Positions 27,949 through 39,369 of a stretch of 64,000 nucleotides of DNA are shown piece by piece. Position 1 is the first letter of the stretch. Every line of letters begins with the position of its first letter. Source of the stretch: Myoxocephalus aenaeus (lineage: Eukaryota; Chordata; Actinopteri; Perciformes; Cottidae); contig JBAMJR010000013.1 in assembly GCA_038501785.1 (NCBI GenBank), forward strand, positions 5,539,501 to 5,603,500, given 5' to 3'. The notes beneath the pieces were generated by a model. The model had not been told where the DNA came from. It did not search any database and worked only from the letters and a program-made list of their open reading frames with translations. The position numbers and the translations under genes were made by a program.

Positions 27949-29617
27949 AGACAGAGAGAGGGAGCGCCTGGGCATTTATATGTACTCATTCTCTGTTATG
28001 GTCCCTTGACGTTAACCTGTCCTTGTAACACTTCAATATGAAAGACATGGACTCAAATTGCTTGCATTTCAATTTGAAATATTACCAAGCAAAACCATGA
28101 ATCAAAATTAAAATATACAGAGAGAGCTGGTCCAGGTTCTGAAGAATTTTAATGAGATGAGTGTTTCAACGTTATTTAGTGGACGTTTTTAAAGGTCTGA
28201 TTTAAAGTCTCCATATGAGGGAAAACATGTAGATGAATGCTGTATGAATAATTGATTTGTGAAAACATCTATCCAAAGCATTTTCTGAAAGTTACATAAA
28301 AAATAAAAAATAAATGGCAAGAGAAGATGATACAATGACACGGGATGAGATATTTAGCAAATGTTGTGAAATGATTAGACAACATGAGACAAAATAGAAT
28401 CTGAAAAGAATATTTAAGTAATATAGTCGAGGAATGTAAAGATGTAAAATATTCCATCTAAAGAGAGGAAGTGCAATAAGGACAATGTTCTGCTCGATTT
28501 CTTTGCTTGAAATTTGTTTTGAGAATGAAACATGATGAAAAAGCGACAAGAGGACTTGTTCAATTGGGATGCAGGCCTGGTCTTTGTTTTCCTCTGACAG
28601 CGTATGAATGCAATAGGATTTGAGGACAAGAGGGGTCAAAAAACAAATTCGAGTGAACAGAAAATGAGTCAAGATGAGAGGATACAACCCAAGACCAGAT
28701 GAAGCAGCAACAAGACGTGTTCATTTGCAGACTCTCACAAGTTCACCGATCCCTTGGTAAATGAGACGAAATGAGAAATGACAAACAAATTAAACAAGAT
28801 TAACCAAGGTGTGATAAAAAGAGACGGATAACGCAGCAAAAAGAGGCCGCCGCGTTGAGACACAGTCTTTTCGGTTTCCTAATAACCAAACAGAGCCTTC
28901 ATGAAGCCCACAGATCCTTATCGGCAAACCGCGTCCTGTCGCCCTAATCACTGCAGATGTGATTACTGAATTATCCGTCTCCTCTGATCTTTCCATCTGA
29001 TAGAAAAACTACACTTCCTCCTCTCCGGGGCACAATTCAACTCCAGTGAACTGCCACCGTTTCCAAGCTTCGCATCTGCACCCCGGCTCTGATCATATCT
29101 CTGCAGTTCAGCAGCAGGAACAGGGGAGATCACACAGAGTCAATTGCCTGTCATGATACATTGGCGAAGAGCCGGCCTTGAAGACCGATGGTCGGGGTTT
29201 GTGTCATGGCTCATAAGCAGCACACATTTGAATCGGAGCATCGTGGGGCTAAGTGGTCAGAGGAGATCTAAGCAGCGAACAAGAAAGGCATAAACATTAT
29301 TTGCAGGTCTTTAAAGATCATCCGTGTACAATTAGTACTTAAATGAATGAAAATAACCACAGATAATGTATAAAAACTAGTGCTGTCATATTAGCGCGTT
29401 ATTAGCGCGTTATTAACGGCGTTAACGCAAACCAATTTTAACGCCGTCAATTTTATTAACGGCGTTAACGCATTTTAATTTTTCAATTTTTTTTCTCGCG
29501 AGCACCACGCCAGATGTAGCTCAACCGGAAGCAAAACAATAGGCACGCCGTTTGGGCTTGGAAGCTAGGCTAACGTTACGGTTTGAAATGAATGAATGGT
29601 GAGCGCGATACGGCAAA

Positions 29618-29881
29618 ATGAATGATAAGACGCTAATGAATGGAAAGTTTACTTTCAAAAAGTTGTCAGATGGTTCCCTTGACAAGACCAAAGTGGTATG
29701 TGCCATTTGTCATTGTGAACTGAGCTATCATCGTAGCCTATCCAGTCTGAAACACCACTTGATGGCCAAGCACACAGCTGATGCTAACTCTGCGCCCCCT
29801 CGTCATAGCAGACAGGAATGGATGACTTCGGACAGAAACACATGGACACCACAACGAAGAACAAACTTATTGCAGCCATAG
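29618..29881 (+). pseudogene. BED-type zinc finger remnant of a hAT (ZBED-like) transposase
   Basis: An 87-codon frame reads LMNGKFTFKKLSDGSLDKTK, then VVCAICHCELSYHRSLSSLK and HHLMAKH. This is the CxxC...HxxxxH BED finger found at the N-terminus of hAT transposases. The frame then shifts into unrelated sequence. The catalytic RNase H-like core and the dimerisation domain are absent from the element, so this is a relic. Confidence 0.88.
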
Positions 29882-30010
29882 CTAAATGGGTGGCTACTGT
29901 GTGTAGGCCTGTTAACGTTGTGGAGGACGAGGGTCTAGCTGATAGAATACGCATCGCATCCAACGGCAGGACCTACGAATTGCCTTCGAGAGCCTGACTG
30001 CTATGTTCAC

Positions 30011-30056
<46 letters not shown>

Positions 30057-30058
<2 letters not shown>

Positions 30059-30192
30059 CCCTTGTTTACCTGAAATATACACTTTATAATTTTATTTTGT
30101 ATGGCCTTGTTTACCTGAAATGTGCACTTTATAATTTTATTTGGTATGCCCTTGTTTACCTGAAATGTGCACTTTATAATTTTATTTTGTAC
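30057..30192 (+). repeat. Three tandem copies of a 45-bp unit inside the hAT element
   Basis: A unit containing CTTGTTTACCTGAAAT and CACTTTATAATTTTATTT recurs three times at 45-bp spacing with few differences. It is next to the (CT)n run at about 30015-30056. The period is a multiple of three, but the frame is not coding here. Confidence 0.9.
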
Positions 30193-30380
30193 CGCCCTGT
30201 TTGGCAGTTGTTTTTCAATACAATAAAACATTTGCATAAAGCAAGCCAATCCACTTTTTCATGTTGATAAGAGCATTAAAATGAAGGGAAAAAAATTGCA
30301 ATTAATCGCGAGTTAACTATGACATAAATGCGATTAATCGCGATTAAATATAGTAATCGTTTGACAGCACTAATAAAAAC

Positions 30381-33300
30381 ACTGGAAGTATTCACATGTT
30401 GTACCAATACAAATTTAAAATCATTACATCACATTTAGTATGGCAAACATGCCAGTGGAAATACATCTGAGATTTCTAGGATGAGGTGAAAAAATGTACA
30501 AAAAAAAAAAAAAATACAATACTTTGAGGGGAAAGGTTGACGCCCTAATATTGCAACATACAGTATAACGTAGTGAATAGGTGAGAGCAGTCGGTCAGCT
30601 TTATGAGTCGATGACCTCATTATGAACAATTTTAGGATATTGAATTGACGAAATGAAACCAGTTACATGAAGTATGAGTCACACGCAGCGGCTGGTAGAC
30701 AGCAGCAACTTTGTTTCTCACTGCTGAACCAAAGAGTCATGGCATCATAAAAGTCATTAAAGCGGTCTTCATGAAAAAGATATGTAAGGCAGCCAGAAAA
30801 AGTTTTCTTTTGCATGGTTTGACCCATAGATATGCCAGTACTTCACTTTCCTGTCATGGTGCTGATAAAGAGTGGACATCTGTGCCTTTCACAACCCTGG
30901 GGCTCACTGACCTGCTTTGAGGTCCAAAAGTTTGCTTTATTGAATGTTATTCAGCTCAGCTTGATAAAAAAATAAAAATGCCACTGTTGTGTTTCAGGAA
31001 AATTGATTATTGCCACATCACCCTCCACCTTTCTCATTCTCTGCAAAAGAAAGATACAGAATGATAACAGATAGCCAGCTAATGAAGCATGAATGATTAA
31101 AGAGCCCCGCAGGGAGAGGTTGTCAAACACTGCAGACAGTAAACCTTTTTTTTTTTATTCGTGTCATCCTCTGTTCACTTTGAGCTGGGGGCAGGAGATA
31201 CACAAAGAGAAGAAAAGAAAAGGAGAGAGATGTTGCGCCACGGGGTGAACTTGAAGTAGACCAGACAAATTAGCGAGAAATAAAATAAAGAGAATAAAAA
31301 ACAGGCTAAAAAAAGAGGGTTATCTCACCGTGAAAGAGCTAAGTAGGAGGTTTGGAGCAGAAGTATTAATTGCACAGGCATATTTAAAATACGCTGACAG
31401 GTGACCTGCTCTAATATGAAATCAGAATGGCATGAAAACCAAAACATTATAATCTTCTCAGTTTAATGCGGGCCATTAGACCGCCACATTAAACCCCTAC
31501 GCACTCACATAACCCCAGCGCACACCCCAGACACACACCTGCAGTGACTCAGCTTTGCAAATCTCCAACTTTTCTTTTTTTTTTCATGTCTCTCCCAGCG
31601 ACCCTCCGTCTCTTCCTCCTTCCTTTGATCAGGAACCCTCAGTAAACAGAGGCAGGATTTACATCAGTGAAGGCAAGCTGCTCTCATCACTTTGCTGTGC
31701 CAAAGCTTTTTTTTTTTTTCATCAGAGCATTTCAGGCACCCAACATGGAGGAGAATTACATCAGCTCTTATGGTGCAGCTTTTCTGTCAGCGAAACTGTG
31801 GCTGTGTCTCAGAGCTAGAACATAATCCCTAAGTGCTCCTTATTTGACCTCAGATTGATTCGTTGGAAGTAAATCTCGTTGCTGTGTGCACGAAAAGGAA
31901 AGCGCTCTAATGAAAGTGTGAAAACATTCTGTTGTAGCTTAGTAATTTAGTTTGAGTCAACCAATCAAACATTAAGAAAACAATAAATCACAAAAACCTG
32001 CTTTGTTAATGGTGTTTAGAAACGAATGCAACCCCCCTGTGATATGGAGATTTTTAAATAGTAGCATTTTTTTCTCATGCTGTAGATCAAACTGTTTTTA
32101 CAGCATGTTATGTGGCTGTAATTTAAAGCCTCTTTAATTCCCTCGCCATTTAGGATCTTATTCACTTTGAAAAATCATCAAATATCCAGTTTATAGTCGC
32201 TTTTCACAAGCCATGCTTGTTTTTCTTCTTTGGAAAAATGCTTCCCTTGTATTACTGAAAATGTTTTATCCGATTTTGTAAGGCCTAATTGAAAATAAAT
32301 ATCCTCTGAAGTTCCATTCAGCTTGCCATCGACCATGCATTCATTCACAGTGTGCAGACACACATTTACCCAGACAAAATAAATGAGTTTGAACACCATA
32401 AATGTGTTATATTGTGTTGGTCAAATTAAAGGAAAAATTGGATTCACTGAGAGTTACACTTTTAATATTGGGAACTTTTAAATCCTCATTATGACAACTA
32501 TGTAATGGCAGCAGAGGGATGAAGAAAATAAGCAAATAAAAAAGTAATGGCAACGACTCATAAAAAAAGAAATTGAAATCCGGTCCCTATCACCTAATCA
32601 GCTAACACCTCCAGTATGTTATCTTGATAATATCCTAAAATATTTGTTTGCCGTATTATAACTGCGTTGCTGTTCCAAGCGCCTCTAACACAGATGTGCC
32701 CCATTATTGTACAACGTTTAAACAGACTTTCACATAATGGGGGTCTCCTAATATAAATACTGTAAGTGAACTACCAGTGCTATATAAAGAATGATCAGAA
32801 TGTGTGCTTAGCAGAGCAGATGGTTGCAATTCTGCCAGCGCTAACTAGCACCGAGCGATTATGTGTGATGATAAGTTGCTTCTCATTTGAAAGCCTATCA
32901 TTAGGGTTTTAATTAAAGCAGTAGCCAGGGAGGGTGATACTGCCACAGATTCCTTGTACCCATGGGGTTGTGTGTGGGGGGGATCCTCACACTCATTCTC
33001 TTCCTGTCAAAGCCACGTGGCGCACATGTGTGCCACATGAATCTCTTTTTCCTTTCGTGTAAGTGGCTTGGTATACACAGACTCAGCAGCACGCACATGG
33101 CAGCGTCTTAGACTCGGGGCAACCAGTGTCGCCTTGTGTGGTCGAGCGTCTAGACTCAGTGGATGCCCGATGGCATTTGTAGAGGGGATGGCTGGGGAGA
33201 AGGCAGTGAAGAGTCTTAAGAATTAAAGCGGCCTTTCACTATTGTTTGGACACAAGAGCCCGTCAAACTCAGTGCAAACTATTTTGCCCATTAACTGCGA

Positions 33301-36300
33301 GTGCATAGTCCAATTGATAGAATGTGTATTTGAACAGCAGAGACATTCAATCATATTTTGTGCAGTCCATTCTTGGCTGCTCTGTGTCCCCCTGATGGGC
33401 AGCTCTCATTACAAAAATGACATAAGCACTGCTCTGTGCGTTTGACCCGAGTATGAAAAAAACAATAATGCCATCTGTACAAAGGACAAGTGGATAGTCT
33501 GGGCTCTGTGTGACTGGCCTAGTTTTTGAGGATGCAGATGGATTAATAAAACATGGCTGGGAATAGATGTTGTGCCCCAGACCCGATTGGAGAGTCAGAC
33601 GAGGACAAAGTCTCCTTTCAACACTTTTAATGTTTTGGCTCAGCATCCAGTGTAAACACATAACATTTGAGAGCACCCTGGTTCTGGAGGCACGGTAATG
33701 ATCACCATTTAATAAAGTACGTCTTCAAATATCTAAGCATTATTGTAGGTTTGCCAAGCCTATTATTCACATGAAAAAATGACTATTTTGACCTGCTGAT
33801 GACCAAACTTAAGCCCAAAAGTCCCTGAACAAGCAACAAGTAGACCATGTAGAGGACATTATTAATTGCAAAGTGTTAATGCGTACTAATTATTGGATGC
33901 CTGGTGTAGCGTCCGGAAGAACTTAGTCAAACAACTTCTCTCGTTCTCTGAATTTATTTTCCTTGATCACAAGTAGAGTAACAAGCGCTGCAATCGCGAT
34001 AGAACAGCTGGAAGTTCGGCTCTTTAATACACGGTTTTCCGTCATGAACATCTAACATTTCTATTGGCTCTAACCTTTCTAAGAGGAGGAGAATCGCGTC
34101 CTCATCTATTCTCACAGGGCTGGAACGTGCAACGACCAGTCTGCTTCCCTAATGTCAACATACTGATAAACAGGTGTGAGTGTTGTAGTGCAGAGCGTGG
34201 AACCTTGAGGAACAGACAACCGGACTGTTCTCACAGAAACTTCTCACAGAAAGTATTTGTTAAACTGACCTTGCACAACCTGAACTCTAATACAGTTAGA
34301 ATAATGAAAGAAGAATAATGAAATGAAGAATATCTACAGAATATAACGATTTATATTATCAAAAGGATGTGGAACATAATTACAGTCATTTCCAGTAGTC
34401 ATATATTCAAGTCATCTATTTCATTTTTTTCTGATATGTATATAACGCCGTCAAAATAAAGCTGACAGTAAGCGCTTTAACCTCAAAGCCATTGTTTCAT
34501 TACAAATCTAATGCCAGGGAGTTCAGAGCCAAATTATAAAATGTGTCTCAGTCCGATCAGAGCATTAACCAAGCCAAGTGAAAAAAAGCCACTATCTTAA
34601 AATAATTGCCTTACAGAAAGCACATCACTTAATTCTGACCTTCTTTGCGTCTCCTTCCCTTTCTCCGCAACTCACTGTCTCTTAAAGAGCACTTTGAAAG
34701 CCCCAGGCATCTGGCAGCACCCTTATTAAAAGAATATACAGTTAAATTGAATGCCATCAATATCACTAAACTGCAGAAGCTGTATAAAATGTCAATCAGC
34801 GTCCTTGAGAGGCCGGCCATCGACTGCTGCTGAAACGAGCTGATTCGAATCCTCCTTCACTTTGTTAGTGTCTCAGGATTTATGGCGGCAGGAAGGACAG
34901 TGGACTTTATTTCAAACAAATTGAAAGAAGAAAAAAAACGGACTGCAAATAACAGTTTATCTCTTTTTTCCAATAAAGAGTCTATTTAAAAGTGTTATTT
35001 TTCAGAACATCCAGTGCAGGAGATCTTTTCGCTCAATACCCGCCAGCAGAATGTGTTATTTGTGTCTGACCTTGCTAGTGCAGACTGCAAAATCACTCAA
35101 AACATTATAGATAATTTATTTCTGTCCTATACAGTAATAAATCAAATATCTTGGTTTATCAGTAAATTTGTAAACAGTGTAAAATAATAAAAATGTATAG
35201 GAACTAAATTCCCTTATTTGCTAGTGTTGCTAAGTGTATTTGTCTGATGCTTTTATGGTTTCTCCAGATATCTGGAGTCATTCCTGAAAAGCCTGTTTCC
35301 ATATGTTTGAGGGTTCAATTACAGTATGTGACATGAAGTTAACCTGATCCTTTATTGAAACAAAGTTTGACTGACGGATGTCATTTCAGACAGTTTGGGT
35401 GTGTTTAGGCCATTGCTGCAAGCTATTCAACACCTCGAGCTGTTTGAATGAATGCTGTACAGCACAGTAACCACTAGGAGAAAATGAAAAGGGATCACCT
35501 CACTTGCAGCCTCTTACTCTCAACCCATAATCCAGTGTCATAGCCCGAACTCAATACAAGTACAATCCCATTCAAGTCAATGTTAGAATTTAGGTTTGAA
35601 GGATGTTCCAACATTCAATGCACATTTAAAGCTTTTTGGTCCCCAAAGCCAGAGGAAATATTTTATTTCTTGACATCTCAGGGGAAGTAAACAAAATATC
35701 TCATATGTTTTAAATCCAATTGCATGTAATGCAGTCATGATCATCATCTCTGCCATTACCGCTGCTGCCCCTGAAATGAAATCTCAGAGTAATCTCATCC
35801 CCTATTAACTGTGCATTGCATTACAGTTTAGGGAATGTCGAGGCAACATGTGTAGACTTGTTATGCTCTCCTTCTTGACATGCTGAATTAATTCATGGCA
35901 ATAGCTGGAAAGTTGCAATATCCTGTAGTTTACCAGGATGAGACATTCTGCTTAGGCCTCTGTATGGAGAAGACACCTTCACCTGTTCTGCCTCTTTCTT
36001 TATTTGTCCATATTTCCCCCTCTTACTTTCTCTGTGACCCTCACTAAAGGCAATCCAAACAATTACTGTCTCAAGCCTGGTGATATGAAGCCCAGAAATG
36101 TTCCACTAAGTGTGATTCTGTCCTCCATGTTGTCGTGATATTGCAGAGATTTCCTGGATTTAAGCAAAGTGCTTTACATTTACAGTGCACTTTCTGCTCT
36201 AAATGAATAAATATTGTTCATTTCTTGTGTGATGATGCTGCTGTGGACTATTATTGCAAATTGCACTTAGCTTGCTGTGGAGGATGGATGGTGACATTAA

Positions 36301-38960
36301 AAAGAACAGCTATTTTATCGCACGCACAGTCAGAATACTGTTCAGCACACTTGTTTCTGGTTTTAAGTGTATGTGGCTTTTTTTTTTTTACAGCTTTTTT
36401 TATGGACACCATCTTTTCTGTTACAAAGAGGAGACTTATAAAAGTCTGTCTCTATAGCTGAAGCTTCACATTTTCCCTAGTAGCTCCGCACACAAGGATT
36501 AAACTAAATAATGCATGTGCTACATTTGTACTGAAGGTGTATCATCCCATGAAAAGGTCGGTTTGTTCTCCAAACCCGCTAAAATTGTGTTGTCAGCACG
36601 GCCACATTGGACCATAAGTGCTTACGTCTGCTTACTGTATACGGCTTCACGCGACTACGAGTCCCCCTCTCGCACAAAACAAACGCTCCCCCATTTGTCC
36701 GTTCATCATCACAAATACCTCTCCGTCACAGGAATGGGAGGCACATCACGGGCGGCTTGAGTTATGACCCTACTTGTGAATACAGAGAAAGAAGTGTGTG
36801 TCCCTCAATGGATATTCAGTGGAAAGAAATAATAATAAAATGGAGACTGTTTTGCTGACACATCTGCAGCGGAGAACTACTCTGCCAACTGGCAGCTATG
36901 ACGATGATGACATATTGACAGAGACGCCACAGGGACACTCCCAACTCCATGGCTTTGCCTCGCTCGGGGCAAGAGATTTCTGCGTCGGGGTTTCGTCGGG
37001 GGAAATCTAGACGGGGTTGATGACGCCTGCGGGCCTCTTGGATGAGGATGGATGAGGACATTGGCTGTCAGCAGTGAAGAGGCCTATCTGGCTGTGTCAG
37101 TAGCCCACGAGGGAGAGAGAAGACACTTGGGGCCTGGTCTCAATAGACAAATGTAGCCTTCCTCACATGCATTCCTCATCATCCTCATCTTTCACTGGCT
37201 GCGATTTGTGGTATTTGTGTGTGTCTGAGTTGCTTTCTAATACCAGAAAGTCTTTATTTTTGAGAGAAATTCATATCTCTTCAGAAGGTGCTTGCGGTCC
37301 CTCCCTGAACTGTAGTGTCTTTAACAAATCATGTTATTATTTTCAGTGGAGGTGGGTGGAAGTAGGTGCCAAGGGAGCCACTTTAGATGATTTGGAAGAA
37401 CGTATTAGAGCCCTGTGTGAGACAGTCATTGATTTTGCTGTCTTTCTCTGCTTGGCTGTGTTGTTCAGGGCCTTCGGGGCGGCAGTCTGGTATCCCACAA
37501 CAAACACACTATGGGGGGTGAGCAATCCTCAGCCCAATCCACAGGGTTCTTTATCAATCAATACGACCTTCTGCTCGAGCAGTGATTCCTCCCTTCGTCT
37601 TTGCCTTCACCCTCCAGCCTCTGTAGCCCTACAGCCTACACTGCACTCCGGGTAACGTATAGGCTTTCAGCACCCACAGAGCTGAGGCAATCTCATTATC
37701 TGGATATCCTTTAAAAAGGATAGCAGTGGGTTAACATAAGGTTGTGAGGTACTTGTCACGGGATTCAGCGCAGCCAGGAGTATAGTATATTTGCAGCCCA
37801 CTGGTATTTGAATTGTTGAGTCACTCCTTGGTGGACCATTAAAATCAGTCCTAGAAAATCTCAGGAAGAGGGTGAAATAAGAAATGGATTAAATAAACGA
37901 CTACGGACGTCTTGGGAATTTGAGTCCGGAATGTTTTCATTTTCTCCGACTGAGGACTGGTTCACTAATTGGGTTACGTGGGCTCAGCGAGGAAGTTGTC
38001 AAGCTTCAGGGGTTTTTATTTGTGCCTGGCCGTCGAATCACAGCCCAGGGTAGTGACCCTCGAGGCGATGCCCCCACGAGGCCCTTTAAGGTACAGCTGT
38101 CTGATGAGTCAGTCCAGAAGCCCCACTTTCCCAGAAAATCCCAGGTTCTGAGGTGATAGGGTGACAGAAGGCAAGAGGCCACACAGCTTTGTATTATGGG
38201 AGGGTTTTACTGCCCCTGAGGTCGGCTTAGCGGCTGCTGAGGAGGAGTAGCAGCTTCACTCAGTACGTCACGCTCAACTTTAAAGCACAAAAAAAAGAAG
38301 ATAATACTGTGGATGATGCACTCTGTGGGCATCAGTGTGTACAGAAATCCACACATTTTGAAACTGTATGTGACTGTAATGTGTGATCCTGGATCAATTG
38401 TGGTCCTGTGATAAATATTGAAATTGCTTGATATCTTTGTCGACACCGTCAACAGGTTTCTTCTCACAAGTATTGCCACTAAGTTGCTGCACTTTAGCTG
38501 ATTATGCTACATTCGCTGTGTGAGGAAAGTGTTTCAGCTTGAACATTTTACGAGTCAAAAATAATATGGGGTGTGACGTTGATTTTTTCTGGAAATTTTG
38601 AGCAAAGTCTGTAGTACTACCATAATTACTAGGCCACCCTGCTGGCCCAGATGTTGGGAGTTTACCAGATGTGGTCCACCTGCTGCGATGAGGATTATGA
38701 CTTATGACCAACAGGTCAGAACAACTTTCTTCTTGGCCCCTGTCTCACACAGAGATCAGCTGACGGACGGCAGACACAGCTACTAATGGCAGACAAACAG
38801 GTGACACAGGGCGTGCCTGCCTCTGATCACAGGAAACTGGCAACAGGAAACTAATGATATGTCAACATATGTTTATATCTTGCACAGCCTCAGACACAGT
38901 TCACGTTTGACCAGAAAATCCCATTGTACGTGAATGATATGCATCCTAATTAATGATTAA
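30381..38960. other. Gene-free stretch, largely non-repetitive
   Basis: Few microsatellites over 8.5 kb, in contrast to the flanks. The patch near 31,320-31,560 has an inverted repeat (GTTTAATG at 31461, CATTAAAC at 31487). I see no exon with supported splice sites; the sequence could hold regulatory elements. Confidence 0.55.
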
Positions 38961-39029
38961 TAATCTAGTCTTAATTGAATTAAGACTAGATTAATAGGTA
39001 GTATTTCCTATTAATGTAGGAAATATTAC
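38961..39029. repeat. Two adjacent inverted repeats
   Basis: TAATCTAGTCTTAATT (38961-38976) and its exact complement (38978-38993) are separated by one G. Five bases on, GTAGTATTTCCTA (38998-39010) faces TAGGAAATATTAC (39017-39029) with 12 of 13 pairs. Both could form hairpins or cruciforms. Confidence 0.9.
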
Positions 39030-39289
39030 ATTCAAAAAGATTTAAGATGACAGATAAGGAGTGTAAAATTGGGAGCACTGCTCAAGCACTGCTCGATCAA
39101 ACTTTCCCACCCACATAAATGTAATTATTTTATTTTGAACCATAATTGCATTATCACGTGGGTGTACCAATTAAGGAGAACATGCTGAGACGAAGAAATC
39201 CTTTCTAAAGAATGTCAAATATACATACATGAAATGCAAGGTTTATGCCTGTCCATGCATATATGTGGGAGTGTGTGAGTGTGTGCATG

Positions 39290-39293
<4 letters not shown>

Positions 39294-39366
<73 letters not shown>
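39294..39366. repeat. (GT)n microsatellite
   Basis: About 36 GT units. A run of about a dozen G lies further on, near 39847-39860. Confidence 0.97.

Positions 39367-39369
<3 letters not shown>

Larger units (their letters stand above)
26645..29369. other. Gene-free stretch with a candidate conserved element
   Basis: Microsatellites around 27.4-27.9 kb. A non-repetitive patch at 28,790-29,000 has paired TAATCAC / GTGATTA motifs (28945-28951 and 28959-28965) that could bind homeodomain factors. No coding signal. Confidence 0.55.
29378..30372 (+). mobile_element. hAT DNA transposon, internally deleted, with 8-bp target duplication
   Basis: The ends are inverted repeats: TAGTGCTGTCA at 29378-29388 and its complement TGACAGCACTA at 30362-30372. 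Perfect 8-bp direct repeats ATAAAAAC flank it at 29370-29377 and 30373-30380, the hAT hallmark. Near the left end the 19-mer TATTAACGGCGTTAACGCA occurs twice (29411-29429 and 29454-29472), a likely subterminal transposase-binding repeat. Near the right end there are GCGATTAATCGCG-type motifs. Only the start of a transposase gene survives, so the copy cannot mobilise itself. A (CT)n run and a 45-bp triplicate lie in the right half. Confidence 0.93.

Noticed and set aside
30057..30192. CRISPR-like spaced repeats
   Set aside because: The 45-bp units are directly tandem without unique spacers, and the genome is a vertebrate's.
33905..34384. Possible solo LTR (TGTAGC ... ATTACA)
   Set aside because: The flanks CCTGG and GTCAT do not match, no primer site or internal region is present, and the boundaries are guesswork.
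37167..37655. 162-codon plus-strand frame
   Set aside because: No recognisable protein pattern, no supported splice sites and mixed composition; most likely chance.
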